In this document: one piece after another, positions 34,545 through 47,517 of the stretch
How positions within the stretch are numbered: the stretch's first letter is position 1
How the letters are laid out: each line of letters opens with the position of its first letter
Assembly: GCF_029784155.1 (NCBI RefSeq)
Contig: NC_073691.1
Location: forward strand, 23,233,639-23,297,638
DNA length: 64,000 bases
Direction: 5' to 3'
Origin: Uranotaenia lowii
Lineage: Eukaryota; Arthropoda; Insecta; Diptera; Culicidae
Notes under the pieces: model-generated
What the model was told of the DNA's origin: nothing
What the model saw: only the letters and a program-made list of their open reading frames with translations
The model's database searches: none
Program-made: the position numbers and the translations under genes

Positions 34545-35369
34545 GGCTGTCATACTAAAATGATAGTTGATTTGTGGTCATTTTTGAATTTCTCAAACCC
34601 TGGTGTTTTAAAAGCTTCGTTTTATTTCTATACCAATCCATTATTTTTTGCAGAATTTTTAAGAAACGTTTACATGAGTAAATTTGAACTTTTATGTTTG
34701 TAAGGGAATATTGAATATTTTGTTTTGAAAAATCAACATAGTGTTTGTTTCTGTTGTAAAACCGAGTTTGATAATGGCGTTTGTGCCAATTAAAGGAAAT
34801 TTTCCGCTGAATAAGATAGTCCAAGACCGTAATTTCGTATCTAATAAGGCAAAAAGTTACAAGCTGTTGAATAGGAGTTTATCTTTTGGCATTCAAAAAC
34901 AAACAATTCATTTGACATCACTGCTGGTGCCTAGCGAGGTATTGCATGCTTACGTTCAAGCAATACTTTGCTAGGCACTAGCAGTGATGTCAAATGAATT
35001 GATTATTTTTCAATGCCAAAAGACATACTTCAATAGCTTAAAACTTTTTTGCCTCATAAGGTACGAAGTTACGGTCTTCAATAAAGTTGTTCAGCGGCAA
35101 ATTTCCTTTATAGAATTTATAAATTGACAGAAAACCCATTTTCAGGCTCGGTTCCACAGAAGAAACAAAAAAGATTTTGATTTTTCAGAACAAAATATTC
35201 AATTTTCCCATATAAACATAAAAGTTCAAATTTACTCATTTAAACGTTTCCTAAAAATTCTGCAAAAATCATGGATCAGTTCAGAACCAAACCGAAGCTT
35301 TTAAGACCCCAGGTTTTGAGAAAAACACAAATGACCCCAAATCGACACAGTCTACTGTGATACAGACTG
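34545..35369. repeat. 825 bp palindrome (foldback element)
   Basis: The left arm ends CTGGTGCCTAGCGAGGTATTGC (34924-34945). After a 14-base loop the right arm starts GCAATACTTTGCTAGGCAC (34960 on). The two arms match with mismatches for about 390 bp, out to GATTTGTGGTCATT on the left and AATGACCCCAAATC on the right. It encodes nothing; the frame at 34741-34974 is part of the arm. Confidence 0.8.
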
Positions 35370-35389
35370 ATTGTTTAAAATGAGCTTAT

Positions 35390-36490
35390 GACTAAAAAGT
35401 AAGAATAAAGTTAGATGGCGTCACGGATTACGCATTCAAACATAAATTTAGTTACATTATAGGCATCATTGAAAACTCCACAACATCGGAAAAGGGGGTG
35501 ATTCTGTCCGAACTGCTTCCTGGACTAGCTGGAACGTACAAGTTGTTTAGTCTATGGAGCAATTACGGGTAGTCAAAGGCACTTTTCAAGATATCGTAAA
35601 TTAGAGTGCGTTGTAGAGACGTTTTCCTTTGACTCAAAGACGTCATTGATAGCAGGGCACACCTGTCAGAATAGGGTGGTAGCTTACCAGGGCAATCGAT
35701 GCAATGCATAGCAGAAGAATTTTGTCTGATTTTTTCGCTGTAGACAGAGTGGTTAGGTGCTCAGAAAACTGTTTTCAGGGCATACACGATTCTTTAAAGC
35801 TAATTGTTTTTCGATGCAAGAAGCTTAGCAAAGCGAAGCCTTTGGGTGCGGTGGTCGAGGTGTGTTGAACAAATGAGAGCCTTTGGGCCAAACGATACTT
35901 TGAGGTGTTTATTGAAGGTTAAATACTCTTTCAAGAGAGGTGCTACTCAAAACGTAGTTGTAGACAACTGAAGCTTATACACATACATTTTTCGGTATTT
36001 ACTTTCATCCCGTATATATAGCACCATGATAACAAGCTGTCGGTGTTTTCCAGAAGTGCAAAAAAAAATCCAGTATCGATTCGACGGTCCGGTAGATATT
36101 AAGATCAACAGAAAACAGCAGTATTCGCGACTGAAGGAATGCTGTCGGGTCGTTAGTAAAAAGTACGAAGATAAGCGGTCCAAGATGGTTACCCTACGGT
36201 ACACCAGCAGACATGTCGAAAAAGGAGGAGTGAGTTTCGCAAATGTTAACAAAAATGACGATTCAGCAAATACGAATACAGCCATTTAGTTGCTCACTCA
36301 GGAAATACATATCGATCGAGTTACGATTCTGTGAGGTACTTTGGGCAAAATCTGGGTATATCGAGCCCACTTGTAGATTGTTGCAGTATGCAAATCGCTG
36401 GCATAAATTATTAGGCTTGTCAAGGTTGAACGTTTCTTGATAAACCCGTGCTGGACCTCGGTGAGTATCGAAGCTGCTGTTGAGTAAATT
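35390..36490 (-). pseudogene. Non-LTR reverse transcriptase relic
   Basis: QHGFIKKRSTLTSL (about 36420-36465) is the block before the palm domain. GVP-stop-GNHLGPLIFVLFTND (about 36150-36215) is the SGVPQG motif with a stop at the glutamine. The YADD box is decayed to LFSVDLNIYR near 36095-36120. A C-terminal block DRCALLSMTSLSQRK lies near 35625-35665, then LIYDILKSAFDYP near 35575-35615. Frames change several times. The same clade as 27484-28870 is likely. Confidence 0.7.
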
Positions 36491-39400
36491 CATTCATATA
36501 AGAGGACATTACCACTATGGAAAAAATGGGATATTTGTCAGTAGTTATTCTCGTAAAAGAAGACCGATTATCTCCGGTTTAAACCCATATCGAAAAGAGT
36601 TATTGCGTTGTAGACCCAAGTTCTTTACGAAAAGTTGCAGGTCAAGTTATGGGATAGTTAAATAGCCCTTTTGGAACATCGTTGAGTTGAGAAACTCCAT
36701 GCTTTAGATTCTATAGATTTTTCTTCAACTGCAGGTGAAGAATTACAACTTTTCAATATTTTCAGATATTTATTAAAACAATAAAAGATCTACAGTTAAT
36801 AGAAATATCAAGATACTTCTGATAATCGTCTATTGAGCTCATGTTTTCCTGTATTTTCAACAGATAAAATTTGAAAAAAAAATTCTCCAAAGGTGCTACT
36901 GATTTATTTTTGTAACTTTGTTCTACTTTAATTCAGATCATCTGATCAATCGAAACGTTCTACCCGATCAGATTAGAAACTGACATGATTTATATCTATC
37001 GATTGCAAAACCGAACCACACAAATCAAAGATAGAAAGTATAATCAAAATTTGTAACCATAATCAAGCCAATAAAACAAAATGCCGTACCAAAACACCAG
37101 AGCAGCATTTGACAACGGTAGTTTACAGGACGGTTGTCTTTTATCGGAGGAAGGAAGACACAAACCACAAAACCAACCAAGACACCGCGGTGGTCGTTGT
37201 CCCGATTTCTTGTTGTTAAATCGATTGATTTCCCTGGAAAGAGTGAGTGCAATCACGTACCACGCCACACTGCTGTGTGTGGAAGACACGTGTAAGCCAC
37301 CCATTTCGGCAACCAGGCCTCCCATTCCATCCACCCCGTCATTCATGCTTCCAATACAACTACTTTCATTACTATACCTACTGATATCGCGATGCCCGAA
37401 AACGTTAACCTCATCGCCAAGAGAGAGCACAAACACAAATTTACCGAATCGAGTCGATCGCAATTCGTCAAACTTGTTATCAAGACAGAAATTGGTTTGG
37501 GAGAACAGGAACGATAACAATAGCAGGAGCAACGGAATTGAGGTCAATGTAGTGCCGCACGCATTCACAGTTACATTCAATTTTCGGTCCCAAGAATTGT
37601 CGGAAGACTGAAAACTACAGGACGGAAGAAAAGGGACGACGTCCCACCTGTTGTCCCTGTTACCTTCCCAGGGAAACCGCGTCTTGAGAATCAATAGTCA
37701 TCCACTCTTCTTTTGATAGTAGGTGAAGGTGGAAAGTGGGAATGATTCCTCGGACAAAAATGCAATGACCTTAACGCCCCCAGATTTGCTTGAAATCCTC
37801 CTGGCTTGCGAAAAGTGGCGTTTTTCCTAACGTTTAAGTCCTCCCCAGAAGGACTCAGGCTGGTCATTGTGGCCATTGATCTTTAAGCTAGGTCCTACGA
37901 CAACCATTCAGGGAATCACAGCAGTTTGATTGAACACAACAGCTAGCAATTTCCTCTCAAAGACGAGGGAATTCGTTTGGGGTGGCCAAAGTCCTCATCA
38001 CAGGTTTAATTTATGCACCGCCAACGCCGGGTGCCAATTTGCTTTTTTTTGTTTTCCTGTGCTCTTGATTTCTCGAGCTCCTCTAGCTTCTGTGTTCGGG
38101 TATTTTGTTCGGATGTTTGTTTGTATTGATGTGGTAGTCGAAAAACAGCTGACCGTGATTGACGCTCATTAACATTGAACTGTGTCGATTGGCGTGAATT
38201 ATGGGCACCAGTCGTTTGACTGGCCTCCGTTTATTAATGGTGGAATAGGAAACAGCCGACGGAATGTTGGTTTTTTTCCTGATTGCCGAAGAAGGACTCA
38301 TTTGCGGTTAGCAAAATCAAATGATATAACATGATTTTTGTTTAATTATTCTTTTCAATGAATATCATAGAATTTCCTGTGAATTTCGGCAAGTAATAGT
38401 CACTCACTCAAGACACTCAATGTACTGGAAATCTCGATTATTTCATTTGTTTCTGGAAGATTCAAGTTTAAATTAATTTAGTCCTTGTCTAAAATGTCCT
38501 TACCGAAGTATTGAAAAAGAGATCTCCTTCCTTTCTCCACCATAGAAACACCTTAAAAACCAATCCCCGGAGAAGGTCACCATCAAGCTCTCTAAGTGAC
38601 ACTTGACACATTTAGTGAAGGTCCCCACCTGGGGTCCCTATGTACGTATCTACTCTTGGCCGAGGTGCGATTTTATCGTCTTGTCATCGTGAGCTAAACG
38701 TTTTTTCGCTTCTTCTCCCAACTTTAAGCTGTCTTCAGCTTACTCTTCTTGATGGGTCGATAAATTATGCCGCTGTTTCTTGCTGGCCATCGACCATTGA
38801 AGAGAGTCACTCACCAGTCACTATCAAGTCGCGCTCGTTTTCCTACGAGCAGGTGCAATTAAAAGTGTGCTGACTCAATACTGTGAACTTTTCAGAGGGT
38901 GATTAATTTCTAATGAAGCGTCTAACGAAAGTCTTCCTTGAAGTTGTTCCGCGGGAAAAACTTACCCATTTGTGGAAAAACAGCTTTATTAAAAAATAAA
39001 TCTCTTGAATATTTGTAAGAATTTTTGGGAAAATAATTAAAATATGAAACTTAGATTGTACGGAAAACACTCTACGGGTGTCACGGTCGCCATTTTGATC
39101 TCGAAGACAATACTTCGACTATTCATCAGCACTAAAATACCTACAAAACACCGCTTTAACTTGGAACTTGCCGCGAAGTTAATATAACGATAAAGTGCGA
39201 TAACTTTCCATAAAAAAAACAAGAAATTCGTTTTTTGGGATAAGGTTCATCAACTCACTTTGTCGTGGTAGGAACGAATTCCTCGGGCCTCATGTGGAGT
39301 TAAAATTCCTTTAAAAAAAAATTAATAAAATTTTGTCGTGGTACAACCCGGATAACCAAATTGCTTAGATTTGTTCGATAATGCCCACCGTAAGTACCTC

Positions 39401-41170
39401 CAACCACCCTTAAGTCGTGAACTTATTCGTCGAGCTTCTCATTGAGTGTTTTGTAGCAGGTATGTATTTTTGTCATGCTGGATTTATTGAAGGGAAATTA
39501 TTCAGCTTTCGGGTATTGCTCGCGGTGCAAGTTTCGATCAAAGCCAAAAGAGAGACACTCGCCCGAAGTATGACGTTTTTTCGAAGAGTTTTTATTAAGG
39601 TATATCTTTGCGGCACAAAGCTCAATCGACGGGATGAAGACCAACGGAGTATATCTGACGATACTCATAAATAATGATGACGGTTGATTGATTCTAAAAT
39701 CGGTCGGAAACGCTATACTGTGTTCAAGTTTTCCTTTTTTCATTTATGTTCTAGGAGACGCGTAATTTGATGATAAAGATATCCATATATTTTTCTCCAT
39801 GTAACATTTCGGCTTTTTACTAAACTCTGATGTTTCTTATTCATTCGAGAATAATTATAGATTTGACGAGAACAGGAAAAGGATTTTTGTGACATAGATA
39901 ATCACTTATAAATGGATAGTCCGGTCAGAATAACGTGAAAAAGCTTCTCTTGTATTTTTGGGATAAGGATGGTCTGTAGAAAAGTTTCAAGACTCTCAAG
40001 TTTTATAGGAGGAGGGGCTCCCAAACAAAAACAACTGATAAAGCTTAGTTCTCTTAGAAATGGGACAGTTGTGTGTATCTCAAAAACCATTCGTTCGATC
40101 GAAACACTTTCTATGAAGGAAATGAAGGTAATCTTATGCTAATTCATGAACAAATTTAAAACAATTATTTATCGTTTATGTGAGAAAAAATGTCTATTTT
40201 ATTCTTGGTATCTCCCATCGGCTGGCGCACACTTTATTCGGTCATGAAATTGATCAGTTTTTAAAACTTTTACTCCGTCTAAACTGTATTCTAGGTGGCT
40301 GCATCCTCCTCCTTCAATTTCTGCTACTTTTCGGTTCAATATTTCTCTTTTAAAAGAAACTGAGGGCAGTCTAGTGAATACAACTGTTCCGAAATTTACA
40401 AAACTTGATTGTTTTTGAGCAACTCAAATGCGTTTTCAATGGAATTTCTGCTGGTAAAACCAGACAATAACAAAGTAAAACTATCATAAGATTCATATTC
40501 AAGTATAATCGATTAGTATAGATCGTAGGTTGCAAACTATGCATACAAGATTACTTTTTTGAGGCTTTTTAAAACAGCAAAAACCAAAGTTTTCGTTTTA
40601 AAAATTTTTGTTTTTTTTCCACAGGTGAAGAATCTTTACAAACCATTATATTTTATACAAAAAAAACAACAATGGGATTCAAACGCTGGAATTTGTTTTA
40701 TACAGAGTTTTTCATAAGTTTTGTCGTCCATCCGAAATCATCTGTCTCATAGCCTCAGTACCGGCTATACAGCTAACGAGCTGCTCAGTTTTTGCATACT
40801 TTTCAACCACTCACACACGGTTATTCTTTGAATAATCAATGGTTATAAATTTGATGATGGTTTTTTAAGGAAACTGTGCAAAATATGTTTTTTTTTCTTT
40901 TTCTCTTGCATCCTCGATATCTCAATACACGTGAATTTAAAATTTTGAAAAAAAAAGCAGGTCGGTTAGTAATTTTTACAGGAAATAAAATGCTGTCAAA
41001 ATTTGAATCTCCGAATACTAGTAAATGAGCTATCAGCAAAAGAAAGTGTCCCATTTCTAAAAGAACTAAGCTTTAATAGGACACAACTCGAAAAATTTTC
41101 AAGTCATTTTGATTAAAATTGATTCACATACATGCATGTTTAGACATTTAAAGTTGATTTTTATGCAAAA
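36491..41170. other. Unique and AT-rich sequence, no gene recognised
   Basis: 37000-38900 is a less AT-rich island. Two overlapping frames on opposite strands (37081-37611 plus, 176 codons; 37044-37694 minus, 216 codons) show no domain, signal peptide or start context, and cannot both be real. 39900-40100 carries sequence related to the Helitron interior at 13440-13600. AAAGCTTAGTTCT at 40048 recurs inverted near 41058-41072. Confidence 0.35.
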
Positions 41171-42398
41171 CTAGTTGACCCGGTGTGCTTTGCTACACCT
41201 TCCAAAAAAATGTGGTACCTAGTTATTTAACTTTTCATTGATTTGCGCAACAACTTTTTCTGAAATTTGTGTTTCAATTCTTTTTATAAGTTAATAACTT
41301 ATACCAGAATACTTTTTTATATATGGGATCTTTGTTGTCCCTTTTTGATTTGGAGAGGGTATCAAACTTTCCTAGAAACATTTTTTGTAACAAAATAACG
41401 TCACGGAGCTTCTCTTCCTACCTATCCCCTACCTGGTAGCAGGGAGTCAAGATCAAACATTTCGTGTATTTAAATTCACTCCCATGCCCAATTCAGTTCC
41501 ATTTGCTCGATTGTATAATTGTTCCCGTGTCATATTTGGTTCCATATGTTAGATAATTTCTCGGTTTATGCAAAACATGTGAGCTCCCGTCTTCTCTAAC
41601 TGTTTCCCCAATTGAAGGAAAAAGAAGTCTTAATTAATTAAGCAAACAACCATTTTACGTATCTAAATGCTTTCCCATGCCAAAGTTGTTTCCATTTGCT
41701 AGTAGTTATCGAGTTATGCGAAAAATTGTAAAGGAGCCCCCTCTCTCCTTCCAATCACCCGACTGGAAGGAGGCAGTAGTACCAAATATTCACAGACACA
41801 TTCCTTGTGCTCAAATACCCTCTCAAGCCAAATTTCGTTCCATTTGCTGGGTAAGTTCTCGAGTGATGTAAAAGTTGGTATGTGAGCACCTTCCTCCTAT
41901 ACGATTTTCCAACTGGAAGAACGGAAGGTTCTCAAAATTTAGAAACATTTCTCGTTATCAAATATCTTCCCATGCCAAATTTGGTTCCATTTGATTGATT
42001 ATTTTTCCAGTTATGCTGAAAATTGTAATGGAGCACCTCCCCACTTTCTATCTCCTCATCTCCATCATACCAAATATTCATAGAACTATTTATCGTACCC
42101 AAATACCCTTCCTAGCCAAATTTGGTTTCATTTGCTCGAATACGTTTCAAGTTATGCAATGAAAAAAGGGTTAAAGCCCCTCCCCTTCTTCCTGTATTTC
42201 CAATGGAAGAAGGGAGGGGTCTGAAATAATCATAGACCCCCTTCCCCCTTCCAGGAAGAGGGGGGGTTCCCAAACTATTATAGGAACCTCCCCCGGCCTC
42301 CAATACTCTCATATGATAAGTTTTACGCTAATCGATTCAGTAGTTTTCGAGTCTATTGAGAACAGACAGACAGACAGAAAGACAGATACAGGATAATT
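41171..42398 (-). mobile_element. Helitron-like element with internal tandem repeats
   Basis: On the minus strand it ends in a hairpin (GGTGT/ACACC stem, 41182-41199) followed by GGGTCAACTAG and then T. This is a CTAG terminus with the A/T insertion preference of Helitrons. The 5' part has CTGTCTGTCTGTCTGTTCTC and TCGAAAACTACTGAATCG, shared with 26946 on. Inside are about five diverged units of 140-190 bp containing CCATTTGCT (near 41502, 41690, 41840, 41988 and 42130). No Rep/helicase. Confidence 0.6.
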
Positions 42399-45300
42399 GG
42401 TACACTGGCACATTCAGTAGAAAACTGATGATTCGATGGATGTGAATTTTGGTACCCGGGATTTTCGGGGCCAGGGATGGTTTGTGTAGGTGTTGGAAGT
42501 CCCTCACGATATAAAGTCAACGTATAATATAGCCTGTTCCGATAATTATAAATACACTATACAATAACCGTCGTTTCAAAAATCGTATAGTGATCAACCA
42601 AATTTTGGCTGCGTACTGTTGTTTACATCCAGGTGAAGTAGCTACCACTTTTAAAACGACAGGAATCCCATATAAAATATCATTCAAAATTCAAAACATC
42701 AATATAAATCATGTTAGAACGAAGTCTACCAGGTCACCAAAAATGAAATTACTTGCACTCACTTCAGATAAATTTCCAAAACATTTTTGAAAACTTCGAC
42801 TGACGGAATACGAATTCAAATTAGGCAGGGAATTCCGAAACTCGTCAATACGCTAATCCATCGATTTGACATCGAATTGATTTGTTAGAATTCAGAAAGA
42901 AAAACAAATCTGTTTACCTTCGCAAGAGGATAGGAGACCCAAAAAAAACAACAAAGACTCTTTTCTGCGCAATTGAGAGAAGCGACCTAAAATCTGTAAT
43001 TATTCTAGAGATGTTCCGTGGCGAGTTTTGATTACAGAGCAGCAAAAACGACTGTAAGATGACTCTCCGTAGATCAATTTTTGTCCCTGGTCCGTTTCTC
43101 GACGGATGATGGAGATTGAGACGGCGACGACGTAGGCTCAACCAGAAACTTGTTTTGTTTTTCTTGCTGCTCTGCTTCATTATTATTGCTGCAGCTAATT
43201 ATGGAAACAGGCGCAATGTGGGAAGTAAGCAACTAGACCAGTAGTGGCAAAACGAGAAATGGTCGGCCTCTTCCGAGGCTGGCTTTAAGGCGCAGCTATA
43301 GGGTAAAAGGGGTTTGATTATTACTAGAGGGACTAACTTCTCTTCTGGGCTCGAAATCATTATGGCAAAGATAGACATAGACACATATAACTTGGTTGGT
43401 GGTGCAGTTACAGTCGACATCGCACTTAGGCAGAAAAGAGTTGTACCGACGAGAAGTACTGTATATAATTTTTTCCCTCATTGTGTTGTGTGCTGCTAGG
43501 TTGGATTAGATACTCATCGTTCGTAACTTCAGACACATTAGAAAACGTGAGGCTCTCCTCGAAAGCCAGCGAAGCATCAAAGCATTCGCGCTTGTTCTGC
43601 GCCCGCGTGCCGTTTTGCTGAAACTCGTCTTGGCTTCGAAGGCGAAAACGTTAACAACAAAAAAAAAAACGAGCAGACAAAAACTTGTTTTCTGGTGCCG
43701 CGCGCGCGCCTCTTGACTGTGTGTTGTGTTTTGCTGCGAATGCAAAGCTCCGAATGGACTGGAGCGGCTTAGCGAAAACCTGATTCCAACCGAATGACGA
43801 CGACGACGACGACGACGCAGTGCCTGAGACTGGTCCGTTTTTGTTTGTACTCACTCATCGACGATGTCTCAACTAGTCCCTCTAGGGAACAGTGGGCTAA
43901 ATGAGCTGCCGCGATTCAAATTTACAGCCGATTGACCGTAAACAATCGATACTGTTCTGTGCAGTTCAGCGTACTTTAGGTTTACCTGAGATTCAGCAAA
44001 GATATATGCCGAGAACAAAAAACCATTGCCATTGTCTGAATTCGGCAATGAAATTTGCCAAAGCTCGGTTCAATCAATTAAAAATAAGCATACTTCCTTT
44101 AATCCTTTCTAAAGCTATGGTTGTATGTATCATTTTGGCGTTTGTATTACCGAACGTTCGGCATTTTTTTTGCCCAATATTCGGTATTTTTTAACAAATG
44201 AGAGGCAATGTTTACCGAACAACTGAGAATTAAAAAAGTGAAAACTCGGTGTCGATAAAACAATTTAAAAATAAACAGAGTTTACTGTGTAGTATAGACC
44301 CATTATTTCATTTAATTTGTTTTGCCGAGTTTCGTTAAAAACACTAACAGTCAAGGTAGTAGGTTGGAGCTACTGTTCTCATATAAATCATTGCATTTTT
44401 TGTCACATTCAATGTTTTAAAATTTTACTTTTGAACGGAATAGATTTTTTTCTGTATTTTTGTTTGAAAATACCCTGGTCAACTTATGCATTCCATGAAC
44501 TTGCGTTTTTGGTCACTTAAGTATTTTTTTTTTTTTAATTTTGTTAGCTTTCCTCGAAGCAAATTGTTGTCATCTAGAATTTTTTTCAATAATTTGAAGT
44601 TTAGAAAAGTAAGACGATGATATTATTTTTTCAACAGTTTTTTTTTTCAACATTTATTTCTTGTCAATTTGAAACTCTCTATTTCATTATTTTTGTTGCT
44701 TGTATTTATTTTCGACTTGTGAGTAAAATTCGTGTTTTTTTCTGTTCCTGAATTTTAATATTTCATTTTGGTATTTATGTCGGATTTATTTTTGGAAAAT
44801 TTATGCTATCTGTAAGTTATATCATTGTCAATTTTGGACGTGTGATGTTGTTGTTGTTTGTAATTATTCAAGATTAAAAATGATGAACTTCATATTTACC
44901 GAGTAATCGGAATTGAATTTCACGTAATTTGCCTTTGTCTTAAAAAATATATTATAGAAACAAGAACCTAAAAGCCAAATCTACAACAACTTTTCCAAGT
45001 GATGATCCTGAAAATAAACATTAAATAGATATCGGCGTTCAAGTATGGATGTAACAATTGTTTAAATTTTCTGAGTTTTCAGTGTAAATTAATTTCAAAA
45101 ATGGACGGAAATACTGAGTTTTGTAAAATTTGAACTCAAAACGTTGAATCTTGTAAAGTTCATCATTGAGCATAGAAAAAACGATACATTTTCAGACTGA
45201 ACACTAAAGGTTCCACTTTTCAGGTCTCATGTCTATATATGTAATCCAGAAGTTGATGCCGAGCTTTTATTTTAGCTTTTCCTCCAGAAATGAGAAATAA

Positions 45301-46239
45301 ATGATAATCTGATAAAATTTTCATTCAGATTGAACACTATGTATATTACAAAAGAACTTAATTTAGTTCAAACAACATATAATTTTTGACAATTTTCCTA
45401 ATCATTTTTTTTAAATAATTCATCAACATAAATTCAACAATTTTTTGGAAATCTTCAATAAGATTTTGACACCGTTGATGTGCATCGAAAGAAAAAATAT
45501 TTTTTCGTGTGTTTCTCTTTTTTCTTCAAGTTTTGTAAGAGTAATAGTAGGATTTTTTTTGTCAAAATAGACTTTACAAATCACCAAAGGAGAGATGGGC
45601 CAAAGGAAATTTGAAAAATGAAAATTTTTATTTGATGCCAAATAAAACAAAAATAAAATCGAGATCACGACGTTTCATGCATTTCTATAAGCCATTTGTC
45701 ATCAACATTAAAATTTAGATTTTACGAATTTCCTTTGGCTCCCCCTTTGATGATTTGAGAAAATTTAAAGTTGATTTTTGACAATTTTTTTAGATAACAC
45801 AAGATTTTGACGTTTTATGTATTTTTAAGTCATTTCCAATTTCCAAAGGGGGGACTTTGATGATTTTTGAGGGCCAATAAGCCGATTGAGCTGAAATTTT
45901 TTACAGGTTATTATTTTATGTCAATCCTGAAAAATGTATACGATAGGTTTTCGAAATTTGACATGACCGGTTTGGCTTCCACTCTAGTCTACAGTTTAGA
46001 AAAAAATCAATTTTTTGGAAAAATAATTCCTTTGGACAGGGAAATTGGGACAATTTCATAAGCGTAATTGAAGGAGTAGAAATACAGTTTCAATGAAGTT
46101 TAATGATTGTTTAAACGACGTACGACATAAATTTCAGTTAAATTAATTTTTGATCAGTTTCTAAAATTTTACCTAATCAAAAGTAAGAAGGGAGATTCGG
46201 GCAATTTCCGAATCCAAATTTTATTTCAACCTTAGACAT
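42399..46239. other. Stretch without a recognised gene
   Basis: 42400-42560 resembles the Helitron interior (GGTACCCGGGATTTTCGGGG). 42900-43900 is a less AT-rich island with an ACG/CGT triplet run at about 43797-43818, which makes a serine run in one minus-strand frame. 43900-46200 is AT-rich with no coding signal. Confidence 0.35.
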
Positions 46240-46890
46240 GAAACCTGCAACTTGAGACCTGAGATCAAGGACGTGAAAATTGAGACCTGAAAAATAAGAC
46301 CCTACACTTGAGACGTGATCCCTCAGACCTGACACTTGAAACCTAAGACCTGTGAATCGAGACCTGAGACTTGAAACCTGAGAACTTACGAGATGAAAAA
46401 TGGCACTAGCGACATGAGGTCCGAGATCTGAGACTTGAGATCTGAGCGAGACCAGAGACATGGGCACATAAGACATGAGACCTGAGATCAGAGAAGTGAG
46501 AAATGAGAAGATAGAAGTGAGACGCGAGAAAAGAGAAGTGAGACGAAAGAAGTCTGAAGTGAGACCTAAGATGCGAGGAAAGAAACGCGGGAAATGAAAC
46601 GTGAGAAGTAAAACTCATGTTGTACGTTTTTTGAATTATGTCTCACTTTTAATTTCCACTTCTCATATCTCACGTCTCACTTCGCACTTTTCTCATCACA
46701 ATTCTCAAATCTCTATTCTCACGTCTCATTTCTCATTTCTCCCTTTCATTTCCCACTTCTCACGTCTTACGTCTTTAGTTTTGATTCTCACTTCTACGTC
46801 GCATTTCTCACATCTTCTCATCTCTCACGTCTCCCGTCTCAGCCCCATGTCACAGATCTCAGCACTCATGTCTCACCTTTCAAGACTCAG
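46240..46890. repeat. Inverted pair of GAGAC/GTCTC minisatellite arrays
   Basis: From 46240 to 46612 the plus strand carries units like GAGACCTGAGAC and GAAGTGAGA. From about 46640 to 46890 it carries the complement, units like TCTCACGTCTCATTTCTC. The switch point is near 46620. The transcript of either strand could fold back. All open frames here are repeat artefacts. Confidence 0.7.
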
Positions 46891-46994
46891 AGCTTAACTT
46901 CTTTCTTTTAAAAAAAAAACTATTTTTTTCTACGCGTCAATAACCTATATAAAAAATCCTTGGTATACACCCAAAATTCAAAAATTTTGCTCAC

Positions 46995-47490
46995 CGTGCC
47001 CGGCAGTGTTGATGGCGTTTTGAGCTTGAGCCCACAGCTGTAACGAACCTGAGCTGGACCGAAATATACGCGCACACACAACGCAGTGAGGTTACGTTTG
47101 ATCTTCTTTTTTTTTGTTTTTGTTGTTGATTCTCTCCACAAGAGCTTTCGATTCCAGCAGTTGAGTTTAGTCCGATGTAGTGTGTGCGTTTCTGTAGTGT
47201 GCTTGTTATTATTATTATTATTTTTACTTTTACTGCTTGCTTGCTGGTTGTTATTATTTTCATTATTGTGTTGCGCGCTATTCGCCAAAACCGGCCATCA
47301 TTCGAGCCGAGCTGAGCTGGTTGGTTGGCGGTAGAAATCTTTGGTCTACTTTAGATTTCCCGAGGCCTCTAGAGGTCTTTTCGGAATCATTTTTATATGC
47401 ATTATTTTTCTGCCTTCAAGTAATAAGTAGTGCGCGCTCTCGAGGCTCCGAGTAGATAAAAACGGCGGCAGCTACGGAAGTAAACACTGA
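46995..47490 (-). other. Possible untranslated first exon
   Basis: On the minus strand, about 495 bp runs from a TATA/initiator pair to a donor-like junction GGCACG|GTGAGC (46994/46995). The sequence is A-rich with AATAAT and CAA repeats, typical of insect 5' UTRs. No long ATG frame starts in it except a Q/N-rich one from the repeats. It may be the leader of the CK1-alpha gene, as it is on the same strand and upstream, but there is no direct link. Confidence 0.3.
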
Positions 47491-47517
47491 CTGAAGCTCT
47501 GAGTTTCCTTATATGCG
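47485..47517 (-). promoter_or_regulatory. Candidate TATA plus initiator core promoter
   Basis: On the minus strand CGCATATAAGG (TATAAG at 47508-47513) is followed 21-25 bases later by overlapping TCAGTC and TCAGTG, both fits to the arthropod initiator TCAGTY. The start site would be near 47488-47492. Confidence 0.35.

Noticed and set aside
37044..37694. Two long overlapping frames on opposite strands (216 and 176 codons)
   Set aside because: Neither has a known domain, a sensible start context or splice signals. Open frames on both strands at once point to base composition, not coding.
46920..47334. Q/N-rich frame on the minus strand and leucine-rich frame on the plus strand
   Set aside because: Both come from AAT/CAA repeats typical of an insect 5' UTR or promoter region.
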